Below are positions 10,141-22,700 of a stretch of 64,000 nt of DNA, one piece after another; the first letter of the stretch is position 1; the number at the start of each line of letters is the position of its first letter. The notes beneath the pieces were generated by a model. The model worked only from the letters and a program-made list of their open reading frames with translations, made no database searches and was not told the origin of the DNA. Position numbers and translations under genes: made by a program. The DNA lies in assembly GCF_050003625.1 (NCBI RefSeq), contig NC_134397.1, positions 280,358,070 through 280,422,069 of the forward strand. Direction: 5' to 3'. The stretch comes from Haematobia irritans (Eukaryota; Arthropoda; Insecta; Diptera; Muscidae).

Positions 10141-13100
10141 GTCACCGATTCATCAACATCTGTACGGTCTGTATGATCGTTGTAAACCGTATGTACACTT
10201 AGGTTACAGTAAGTAATTTGCCTGTATATATAAGTATATAGAGATTCGAATGTAGTACGTAAGATTGATACAAGTGATTATTTAAGCAAGGAAACATTTT
10301 AAATTTATTATCGTAAGTTGGTGAATGCAAATGCTGCGATTTAGTTTCCAATACTCATTAAATTACCCAAGACAACCGCTTTAAGTGGTCAGGATTTTTG
10401 ATTGAATTGATAGACACAAGTTTATTCTCGCATATGGTGGTACAAAAATTAAATATTTTCGACCAGGATTTAATCAAGATATTTAGTATTACATTTTTTC
10501 TTTGAGTGTGTATAACCATCAGTACTTGGGTTCCTAAAAGTAAGACAACGTGTTTAACTAAAGTCTAAGAGTCAACCGTAGTAGCAAAAGTCGATCGATT
10601 TAGGCGAATTGGATGAGTTTTCTTGTTATTTTCTGTTTACTTTTCATCTCACTTGTTCCCCAACATTCTGAATCACCCTCGGTGTAATACACATTGGAAG
10701 AAAAAAATAATAGCGTGTCATATTTATAAGCTTTTACTTCGTGTATCTTATTTCTAATAATATTGTTACGTTTTAAGATAGGATATATTGTTATTATAAA
10801 TCGATGAAGAATTGATTACCCCTATACTTGAATTTTGACCCGATATTGTTTAAGCTCAAACGTGATATACATACCACCTAATTTGTAATTATTGGTTGGA
10901 ATTCTAATTCACTGGCAGGACCTCTAAACGCGAAATAAGTTCTTTCTGATTTCGAAATGGAAATCGTTATTTTACTCAGCAGTGTATATATGGGTCTCAT
11001 AGTGGGATAGAACCCCATCCATCAGCGAACCTTTTGTTATTACCCTAGATATATATTAGTTACTAATAGCATAAAATTTTGATATGAATATTTTTTTTAT
11101 TACTCTGAACTCAATTGGCGGCCAATGTTTCTTTTCGAAATAAATGAATTCTAATGTATTGTAATTTGAATTGATATGCAATGATTTCTAATTAAGCGAA
11201 TATGAGGTAATGTAGATTGGACCAGGGTTGTGGTATTTTCGGGGGCCCTCATGCTTATATGAGTGGTCCAAGGGGGTTGGTTCTTAAGCCACCCATAGGG
11301 AGGGCTGACTGGGGTTCAAACAACACCTGAATCCCGATGTATTTATTTACTTCGAAGAAAAATATACACCATAGGATGCACATGACCCAAACAAATTAGA
11401 AAGTGGTACGCTTGTGTTTTTTTTTATTTTTGTTGTGTGGCGTAGAATTGTTCTAGTGGTCGGCAAGGACTCCACGAGGGCTGAAGCGAAGCTGGTAGAG
11501 ATTTCTGCGTACCACGAAACCGCCGATCAAGAGGACAACGAGAGCCTAGACGTGAATTGAATTGGATTGGCACCAATTTGCAGCTCTGGAACACACACAA
11601 CAGTTTCTGGAAAATTTTTCATGTCGATAAGCCACTCATTTTTCATTGGTCAGCTTCTTAATGTTTGCAAGACTGTAGCATCCAAAGATTTTAGTTTTCT
11701 GCAAAGAGATTTAAATTTAGTGACTTCTATAAAGTGTTGATTTAATTTTTCATATTGACGTTCCAATTATTATAAACTATTTGAAGCAGTTCCAGTTAAT
11801 TGTCCACCATTTTTTCATCGGTCAGCGTTTTAATGTTTTCAAGAACGTAGAATCCATAATTTTAGTTTTCTGCAAAGAGATATACATTTAGTGACTTCCT
11901 TAAAGTTTTATTTCATTTATTATTTTCACTTACCTATTTTTATAAACTATTTGGTTATTTGTCTAAAATTTTCCTTTTTTTTATTTCTTGAAATTGACCA
12001 CGAACTTCGTTGCACAAATAAGTATTGAAAACCACATGGGTTTTTCGTTGCATTTTAGGGTAGTGTTTTGTCAAAGTTTTCTCATATTATCTTCAACACC
12101 TTTTCAAAGATTTCGTCAACATTTTGGCAAATTGGAAGTAATTCGCAAACAATTTGGAGATGTATTGAAGATGAGCTATTTCAAGTCAAGTTGAATTTAT
12201 GTTGAAAATTATATTTACCCTCAAACTGAAAAGTTGTTGCATTTGAAAAACGCCCATCTTGTGTTTATTGGGATGTGTTGATAGTGGTATAAATGTTATA
12301 TTTATAAGAATTTATAAATGTTTAATCAAATTCATAAACATCTAAACAATCGTGTTTTACTAGACCACAATGATTTTTTACAACTATCTTAAAATACACT
12401 TTTTCTGATTGTTTGAAGGGGCTCTTATTGGTGTCGTTCTAAATTTATTAAAAAAGCACCTAATAATTGCACTCATGCGATACTTTTTTGTAGTGACTTG
12501 GCGTGGTACAACTTCTCAATAGTGACGGCGCTTTTCCGACGAGTTGGTGGGGATTCTCAGAAGCGCCGTCAATTTCAAAAAATGTTGGCAGGTATAGGTT
12601 ACTATTCGTAACTAACATTAAAATGTAAACAAAACAAAACAAATTGAAAATTTAATATTACGAACATTAAATTTGTAAACAAAACTGACATCTGGATGTA
12701 CTTGAATTTTGTTGTTTTTATTGTTTTTGTAATACTGCAACTACCTGAAAATTATTTTGCCATGATCCTGTGTTTATTGGGATTACTTTATTAGCAAGGT
12801 ATATTTATTCCAACTTGTTGAACATATTGTTCAACAAGTGAGAAATTTAATTCAATTTGACTGACAATCAAAGTTTCAATATGGCGACTAACATTTTTGT
12901 TTTTGTAATACTAAAACTACCTTACTAAATCTGCCTTGTTTATTAGGTTACGTGTCACAGTAATGACACAAAAATGGTACAATTGGCCCTGCTTCCCAAC
13001 ACTGTTGCTGAATTTTTACTGAATACCAGATAGTAATGAAGTAATCGATTACAATGTATAACAAGTTTAGTTTTGAGTTAATTTTAATATGTAAATGTTT

Positions 13101-13707
13101 TTATTAGTTATATTCGCAAGTTGCATTTGTTAATCTATAACAGCGATAATAATAATATCGGCCGTTAACGAATTTGGAAAAAATATCCTGTGCAATCAAT
13201 TGCGAAAAGAGAAATGTGTGGTTTTTAGAAACGCGTTAGTGTGCAGTTAGTAATTGTTGTCGCTTGTTGTTGTTGGAAAATAATCTGGGGGAGTAGGTTG
13301 ATTGTGTTTTGAATGTTTTCATTTGTGTTTGTTGGTTACAACCAGGAGAATTGTAATCCGAGGAGAATTGTAATTCTCTGCCATTGAGCTGCCAAAGAGA
13401 TAACAAAAAACAGGATCAAACTCACACTGAGTAGAATTAATTCAAGTTTACGTACACACATATCTCGCTGCTAGTGGTCGCTGTAGTTTTAATGAGGTTG
13501 GTCGTTGGTCACATCATCACTTCTGGAATAGTGTTTTGCTCATGAAGTACCTGAAGAAAAGAAACAAATTATCTGCACCAATATCATTACTTTGACGTTT
13601 AGTATCATACTTTGGGCTATTTTTCGATTGCCGTTTGCACGCAATTACGAATTGGATTTTTTGTACTCACTATACTATCGGTGTGATTTGCTGCCGTTTT
13701 TAGCATC
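10141..13707. other. AT-rich region upstream of yurt
   Basis: No coding gene is recognised. It holds an imperfect tandem duplication (11637-11965), a 10-bp-arm palindrome TTGTTGAACA-TAT-TGTTCAACAA at about 12818-12840, and, in its last 500 bp, sequence that should include the yurt promoter and 5' UTR. I could not fix a transcription start or a non-coding leader exon. Confidence 0.4.
11637..11965. repeat. Imperfect tandem duplication, period about 172 bp
   Basis: The unit starting TTTTCATTGGTCAG at about 11640 recurs as TTTTCATCGGTCAG at about 11812. Both run through a shared TTTTAGTTTTCTGCAAAGAGAT and TTAGTGACTTC and end at TATAAACTATTTG. Divergence is moderate with small indels, so the duplication is old. 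No function is apparent. Confidence 0.65.
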
Positions 13708-16700
13708 ATGTTGCGATTCCTCAGTCGTCGAAAAGCACGAAATAATTATGTGGAAACAACAAGTTCTGGTAATACAAACGACCGAACTGATGGCCGAGGA
13801 GCATGTGGGGGTGGAGAAATCAAACCACAAAGAATTCCGGTAAATAAAAATAAGATCGATTGCCGTGTGATACTTCTGGACAACACAGATCTATCCATTG
13901 AATTGTCGGTAAGTATTAAATCAAAGGAAACAATCCATATTGTTATCCCAATTCCATTGGGTGGAAATTGTTATGCATACATCTGTTCAATACAATAATT
14001 CCAAAATGGGCGTGTATTTGCCGAAGAATTAGATTTTCTGATAAAATGGTACCCCTTCAAGCAATTGGATGTTTGTTTTATCGCCTTTCGCTAAGATGTC
14101 ACTATTTTGGATCGCCAGGAAGTTTTCTGGTAGTAATATCTCAATCACAACAACATTAAAAACAACTATCGCGTGGGATGATATGGCCTATGAAAGTTTT
14201 ATCTTCCATGGCGAAACAAATTCAATACACTTTCGATAGAAAATGTTTGCAGGGAGGTGTTACTCAGTTGCTTATGTTATAACCGCTACCGCTCGTTTTC
14301 AAGGTAGGTGTAAAGTAAAAGTGTTTGCTTTTTAGCATATTTTAGTAAGGCAAACTGTGCTGCAACCACACACAAACATTTTTTTTCTGATTCAATCACG
14401 AAATTAATTGATCCAATTAATTTTTTAATTGAAATGTCTTCAATCACGAAAATGATAGTATCAATCACAGTTTTAATTGGGCATAGAAAAAATTCTTGAT
14501 TAAAAAATTAATTGATTTCATTACCAAATTTCAATTAATTTTGTAATTGATTCAATTAAAAATTTAATTGATGTTGATTGCAAAACTCAATTAATTTTGT
14601 AATTAAAAAAGGTAACTATTTTCAATTACATTCTGAATTGGCTCAGAATTTTTATTTGGATTAACAATTGATTGTTTGAAAAAAAAAAATTAATTAAAAA
14701 TTTAAAAAAATGTTCATCACTTTTTTAACTGACTTAGTCTTCCGAATTTGAATAAAAGTTAATTGTATCAATTAAATTTTTAATTAAAAATTTTTAAATT
14801 TTCAATCATTGACTAAATAAACTTAATGTTTCTATCTTGACTAAAAAGTTAATTGTACCAATTAATTCATTAATTGAACAAAATTTCAACTTCAATTAAC
14901 TTTTTAATTGGAAATATTTTGGTGATATTTTTTTCTGTGCATAGAGTATGTTAGGGGAATATCGCTTTTGTTATTTTAACTAGCTGTAATTTTCGTATAG
15001 AGGGTCGTGAAAATCTATAAGGAAATAGTTCATCCACATGAGCATTGGCGTAGCTACACAGAAAAAAATTTCACAAAAATTTTTCCCATTAAAATCTTAA
15101 TTGAGTTTTAAAAAATATTCAATTAAAAATTTAATTGATTCAACAAATTTTTTAATTGAAACAAAAATCAATCACACAAATTAATAGTATCAATTAATTT
15201 TTTAATTGGATCAATTAATTTTTTAATTGACTGCCAATTAATTTTTTAATTCATACTATCATTTCCGTGATTGAAGACATTTCAATTAAAAAATTAATTG
15301 GATCAATTAATTTCGTGATTGAATCACTATTAATGGCCTCATTTGGCTTATTGTATTGTCTCAATAAATTGAAATTGAAAATTGAAAATTGAAAAATTTT
15401 TTTGTGTGTATGAGGGTAGTGAAGGGGGTGGAGGTAGAGATAAATATACACCCGCCAAATATCTATTTATGTTTCTGCAAGACGAAATTATAGACCAAAG
15501 AAGTTTTATTTTATTTATTTATTTATTCAAAAATTCTGTAATACAAAGCCAATAGAGGCCTATAAAAATATATTACATCATAACAAAAATACTGAGCCAT
15601 CGATATAATGTAAACAAGTTAATATCTTAAACTAAGAAGAAACTAATTTAATTGGCTCCCCAGCCGCAAGAGTAGTAGTGACTATTAAAATAGCGATGAA
15701 ATAAGTGGAAATTGGTCCCATATACAGTGCAAGTCAACATAAAATCAATAACTTAAAAATACATAGGAGTTACATAGAATATACCAAGTGTGTATGCAAT
15801 AGATGAGATGTAAATCGTCCAAGAACCTTACAGTTTAGGTAGCACTAGCCATATATTCCATGAGTTTGAGACGAAATGCGTCATTACAGTGAGAAAAAAT
15901 GCGTAGTTCTAGAGGCAATCGATTCCAACACCGAGCTATTCTGACCACAAAAGATCTAGCATAAATATTCCTCCTTATACGAGGAATAAATATCTGAACA
16001 TTTCTAATAGAACGCGAAAAGGTAAAAGTAGAAACCAAATCTAAAGGTCTAGAAGTGTGGATGATGTTATAAAGGGTGATTTGTTAAGAGCTTGATAACT
16101 TTTTAAAAAAAAAAAAACGCATAAAATTTGCGAAATCTCATCGGTTCTTTATTTGAAACGTTAGATTGGTCCATGACATTTACTTTTTGAAGATAATTTC
16201 ATTTAAATGTTGACCGCGGCTGCGTCTTAGGTGGTCCATTCGGAAAGTCCAATTTTGGGCAACTTTTTCGAGCATTTCGGCCGGAATAGCCCGAATTTCT
16301 TCGGAAATGTTGTCTTCCAAAGCTGGAATAGTTGCTGGCTTATTTCTGTAGACTTTAGACTTGACGTAGCCCCCCAAAAAAAAGGCTAAAGGCGTCAAAT
16401 CGCATGATCTTGGTGGCCAACTTACCGGTCCATTTCTTGAGATGAATTGTTCTCCGAAGTTTTCCCTCAAAATGGCCATAGAATCTCGAGCTGTGTGGCA
16501 TGTAGCGCCATCTTGTTGAAACCACATGTCAACCAAGTTCAGTTCTTCCATTTTTGGCAACAAAAAGTTTGTTAGCATCGAACGATAGCGATCGCCATTC
16601 ACCGTAACGTTGCGTCCAACAGCATCTTTGAAAAATACGGTCCAATGATTCCACCAGCGTACAAACCACACCAAACAGTGCATTTTTCGGGATGCATGGG

Positions 16701-19700
16701 CAGTTCTTGAACGGCTTCTGGTTGCTCTTCACTCCAAATGCGGCAATTTTGCTTATTTACGTAGCCATTCAACCAGAAATGAGCCTCATCGCTGAACAAA
16801 ATTTGTCGATAAAAAAGCGGATTTTCTGCCAACTTTTCTAGGGCCCATTCACTGAAAATTCGACGTTGTGGCAGATCGTAAGTCTATTCATGATGAAATG
16901 TCAAAGCATACTGAGCATCTTTCTCTTTGACACCATGTCTGAAATCCCACGTGATCTGTCAAATACTAATGCATGAAAATCCTAACCTCAAAAGAATCAC
17001 CCTTTAAAACAATAGGATATTGCGATAATCAACAAATCTCCTAAACGAACATCCAAGGAATCGTACTACATTCATTTATTGTTAGAATTATTCTTTGAAG
17101 CCAAACAAAGTATTAAAGTGCGTTTATACAAATCAAGATGATGAAAAAATAACATTTTATTTATTCATTTATTTTAGTAATACTAAGCCTTCAAGGCCGA
17201 CACATGTATTACATAGTAATATTGCATAGCCTAAGTTTCGCTAGATATTTCTACACACAAATATTCACGAAAATTTCTCCAATTAAAATTTTAGATGAGT
17301 TTTAAAAAATATTCAATTAAAAATTTAATTGATTCAACAAATTTTTTAATTGAAACAAAAATCAATCACAAAAATAATAGTATCAATTAATTTTTTAATT
17401 GGGTCAATTAATTTTTTAATTGGGTCAATTAACTTTTTAATTGACCTTCAATTAATTTTTTAATTGATACTATCATTTCTGTGATTGAGGACATTTCAAT
17501 TAAAAATTAATTGGATCAATTAATTTCGTGATTGAATAAAAAAAAAAAATTGTGTGTACTCTTGGTCCCCCAATCACAATTACACATAAAAAAAAATTTT
17601 TTTTAATATTTAATATCTGCCCAAATCAGCTACATAGAAGAAATACGGATATAATACAAAAGGAATAAATATTCTCATATACAAGTTGGTGAAGAAACCC
17701 CATAAATATTTACCCTTCAGTCCTGAGACAAGTAAACCAACAGTTTCAGCCGAAAAGCTTTATTGGTAGTGGATTCCATATACGAGCTAACATATGCGCA
17801 CGACAAATGATCTATCAAAGGCCAAATTAACAATCCTAGGTATAATGACCTGCGTATTGCGACTAGAGAGGAAATAATTAAAATATCAGGTACAAGGTCC
17901 GGAACTCCACTTCTAATCACTTTGTAAAAGAAATTAAAACAATTGAAATTGATAAAAGATTCAAAGTGCATTCCTAGCAAACTCTTGACGAGTCCGGAGA
18001 TATGTATGTGAAACGTGCAATGGTGTTCACAATTCGCCTAATACTCCTTTTAACATAGTCGAATGTGCCAGACACAATTTCCAAACCATACAAAATATGT
18101 GGCATAAGTATGACATTTGTGGAATGTCTTCATAACGATCATACAAAAGAGTTCTGATATAACCTGTGTCGACAGGTATTTTTCTGGCTCAACAGATTAT
18201 TAAAAATTTAAGAAAATCGGATGTTAAGAGCAACTTCTAGAACAAACTTCCGCTCATTTCATTTAATTTATTTTAAATTTTCATGTTATTATAAAATGTG
18301 TCAAAAATGTATATCCTTAATTCAGTTGAACTTTTGTTTTAATTTATTTGTTTATTTTTTTATTTCGGCTTGAGGTTCTTCTCCAATTGTTAATTGTCAA
18401 TTTAAATACGTTTAGAAACTGAAGAAAACTTTCCCTTTTTTCTTCTTTTGTTTTATGTGTTAAAATTTTAATTCCCCGTCGAAGACTCGCGATGACGAAC
18501 AAAAGGCCGATGTAAATAAATTACAATAGAATTTCTCAAATATATTATATACAAATTTTATGAAAAACTTTTTAGTTAAAACTAAAAAAACTTTAATATA
18601 CATACATATGAAATGAAATAAAAAAAAAAAAAAACATTACACAATAAGTAAAAAAGGTACTATGAAATAAATGCATTAGCCCCATTGCACCTAACGCAAA
18701 ATTTAATTTGTAGACAGCGCTCTATCCTAAGATGCGAATCTCTACTCCATAGCAATCAGTGGTATCGAGAAATTACCACTTTTATTCATATACTCGAAAC
18801 AAAAATTTAGAATATTATTCTGTTTAAATTAATTTTATAATTAGTTTAAGCTTTCCTTTTTATCTTGATTTTAAAATATTTTTGTAGTCTTACTGTAATT
18901 TGTTTTAAATTGGCCATCTGAAGCTTCGAATTATCAAATAAAGCCAACTTATTTTAAAAATTGCGTGGAATCGAGATCTACTCAAAACTATAATTCATGT
19001 GTTCCAGACCCGCTGGAGAGTCGAGATATGGTTATATTTGTGTTGTGGGCCACTCAACACAAATTTCAGAGGCTGGAGAGAAGCCTCTGAAATTGTGCAA
19101 TTGTTTAAAATTATTAACCATAAATCCATTGCAATGTACTTTTACATAGTGTGTTGTGATTTTATAATGAGATCCATTATAATTCATTTTCACACACATT
19201 AATTAAGGACCAGTTTATTGAGCATCTCGATCGATACTCATTGATAGATAATTATTCGACGGACATCAGGCGGCATCATAGTACCACATCCCTTATGATT
19301 GGAATTAATATCCCAAAAACTACGTGAATACTAAAGTAGTATGCAGTACATAATCGTACATTCTCCACTAATCATCTTGAACACGCTTGAACATTACGAA
19401 ATAACAAATTGCAATAAAAAAGCGAACTCTAAGTTATTTTAATGATATTTACTCTCTTATTTCAGAAAAAGGCAATGGGCAACTTTCTGTATGAGCAGGT
19501 GTTCTACAATTTGGATATTATTGAGAAAGACTACTTCGGTTTGCAGTTTATGGATGCAAATCATGTGAAACATTGGTTAGATCCCACAAAACCAATTAAG
19601 AAACAAGTTAAAAGTAAAACATTTCGAAGATTGTTCGTAAAACTTTGTTAAGCTTTCTGAGTTTTTTTTTCAGTTGGGCCTCCATATACATTTCGTTTGA

Positions 19701-22700
19701 AAGTGAAATTCTATTCGTCTGAGCCTAACACATTGAGGGAGGAATTAACACGTTACTTATTCTTTCTGCAGTTGAAAAATGATTTGCTCGATGGTCGTCT
19801 TGAGTGTCCCGATGACAAGGCATCTGAACTGTGTGCCCTAGCTCTACAATGTAAGTGCTAATACTAATCGGAAATATGGCACGTATTGGTATATAATTTT
19901 ATTTTAGCTGAATTGGGAGATTATGACGAACAAGTTCACACAGCGGCAACCGTGTCAGAATTCCGGTTTGTACCAGACCAAACAGAAGAATTGGAAATTA
20001 ATATTCTAGAAGAATACAAAATGTGTCGTGGGCTTACCCCTGCTCAGGCTGAAATGGCCTTTTTAAACAAAGCCAAGTGGCTGGACATGTATGGCGTTGA
20101 TATGCACACAGTTTTGGTAAGTTCGTTTTGTATGGTTAAAAAATATATCGTAAAGGTAATCTACGATTTTCATTGCAGGGAAAAGACGGCTGCGAATATC
20201 ATTTAGGTTTAACGCCAACCGGTATATTAGTATTCGAGAGGGATCAGAAAATAGGATTATTTTTTTGGCCGAAAATTAGTAAACTGGATTTTAAAAAGAA
20301 AAAGCTGACACTTATTGTCATAGAAGACGATGATGAGGGCCGGGAACAGGAGCATACATTTGTTTTTCGTTTATACAATGAAAAGGCGTGCAAACATTTA
20401 TGGAAATGTGCTGTAGAGCATCATACGTTCTTCCGTTTGAGAGCACCCGTTAAAGGACCATCGGCACGTCAAAATTTCTTCCGTATGGGATCACGATTCC
20501 GATATTCCGGACGCACTGAATTTCAAGCAACCAATCAAAGTCGAGCCAGACGCACCGTACAATTTGAACGCAGACCATCACAAAGATTTGCCAGTCGCCA
20601 ATCGCATTTAATGCGCGATCGCCAAAAGGCTTCACAAGAGAATGCCGCCTCGGCTCTGGCATCTGTGAACGCTAGAGCTAGAGAGGCTAGAGAGGCCTCG
20701 GCTCCTTCACAGCCACCATTACCACTCACTCCAGAAATCTTGAACACAACTGCAGATTCGATACTCTCTACGGCCACTGTTGATAATCAACCTATTATTA
20801 ATACCATTACTCCATCGCCTTCCATTCAAACAGTTATACATAATGTAACTGCTTTCGACGATGCCATATGTGGAAATTCAATTAACTCTCAAAATAACGC
20901 TAATGCCTCGTTAGGACGAAATTCGATTCGTTCGAATTCGAGTACTGACGATCCGGCATATAGTAAGATAGGCTCATTTGGTAGAGCAGCTGGTTTAACT
21001 GTAAAGTGAGTAATTGCAAATACAAAACATTTCATTGTGTTAATTCAAGCATTTTTACGAATAGATTGGATACGGAGTGCTCCGGTGCATCTAACATTGC
21101 TCCCTACTCTCCTAATAATATTAAAAACTTTGAGGAAACTAATCCATTCCGTACGAATATATCTCACAATGGATCGTTTGGCAAAGCATCGATACATTCA
21201 GGTTTAAGGTATGTTCAAAAACTAATGAATGTGTGTTGCCCCAAATATCTTTATAGTATTAATCATGTGTGTTCAATGGAATTAAATGAATTTTACAAAA
21301 AAAAAAAAAAAAAAAAAAAAAACATTTAATTCGTATTCCATGTTGCCCCAACTCATTGCTCTATTCTTTAATTACTCACTATAGATATATCGAAGTAAAA
21401 TTATTTACATATATTTGTGCTCGTTTTTATTTTACTTTGTTTGTGTTCTTATGTTCTGTATTTGTGCAGCATTAAGAGTGGCTTGTCGGATAAAGACAAA
21501 GAACTAGATTCATTGCTAAAATCCATAGTAAAAGACCCATCCCCATCAGTTTTAGCCACAGAAGCTATTAACGATGCTAACAGTATAAGGTATAGTACTT
21601 CAATTTTTGTATTTATTAGCTACGTGTGTATTTTTTTCCACCAGCCGTGAAACGTTCCTAAACTCCTTATTTCTTTTCTATGTTTTTAGGGTTACGATTA
21701 ATAAAACATATGATATGGATCATAATACGGAGACATTGAAGCGCCTATCAAATTCTGAGAAACCGAATAATCAAGTAAAGTTGGCTAATGTTCCTGCTGC
21801 CTTACCTCCAGGTCATATAAAGTGTAACATTTTAAAGGGTAAGCCAAAAATACAGTAAGTTTCATTCATATTTGTCAACAATGAAGTAAAATTGATTTTA
21901 ATTCCGGTAATTTCTGACTTGAACTCGAATCGTATAGATGAAAACGATCGTAGAATTATAACTGCTAATACTCTTGTTTATTTATTTCAAAAATTTATTG
22001 AAAACCATAAGAAGTCCATTTTCGAGTTCTGCGATTATTGGAAAAATGATTTTTAACCTCGCGACTTTGACTTTTTTAAGAGATCTCAATCACATTCCAT
22101 CCGTTAAAAGTCGATTTTTGTCACTATAAAAAGTAAAATTTGAAGATAACAACAAGTTGACGTCGACCTATTTTGAGAAAATGAGGATTAGTCGAACAGT
22201 CGTTAACGTGGTCTATAAATCCGTTTTAGAATCGTCAGTAAAAATGTAATTCCATTTTTTGGCAAATAACTGTGAGATGATGTTGTGTTTTTATGCAACA
22301 ACAGAAGATCTTGTATGAAAGAAAAATATTCTTTATGTTCCAAGATGATTTAACAAGATTTTATTAGAAATTGTTTGTCATGGAATGTATGAGTACACCC
22401 ATTGGACGTGGCTAAAATTGCCATGTTCCACAATACTTTCATCCAAAACAATTCAAAGTCTTACAGAAGAATTAGAACCAAATACACTTACACAAAGAGA
22501 AAATGGAAATGGATAGGCCACACACTTAGAAAAGGTCCTAAGAGCATAGCCAAATCCGCCCTGGATTGGAATCCTCAAGGCTCCAGACGATCTGGCCGTC
22601 CTAGAAATACGTGGCGCAGAACTGTTGCACTAGAGTTAAGAAAACTCAATAAGTCATGGGAGGAAATTAAACAAATCAGTGGAAATAGAATACAATGGAA

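Noticed and set aside
12818..12840. Palindrome TTGTTGAACA-TAT-TGTTCAACAA as a regulatory hairpin or operator
   Set aside because: A single 10-bp-arm palindrome in AT-rich DNA with no gene start or partner site nearby.
21855..21860. Splice donor CA/GTAAGT at the end of yurt exon 8
   Set aside because: Using it puts exon 9 out of frame; the donor at 21839 (G/GTAAGC) joins exon 9 in frame as GCA CGA GTC.
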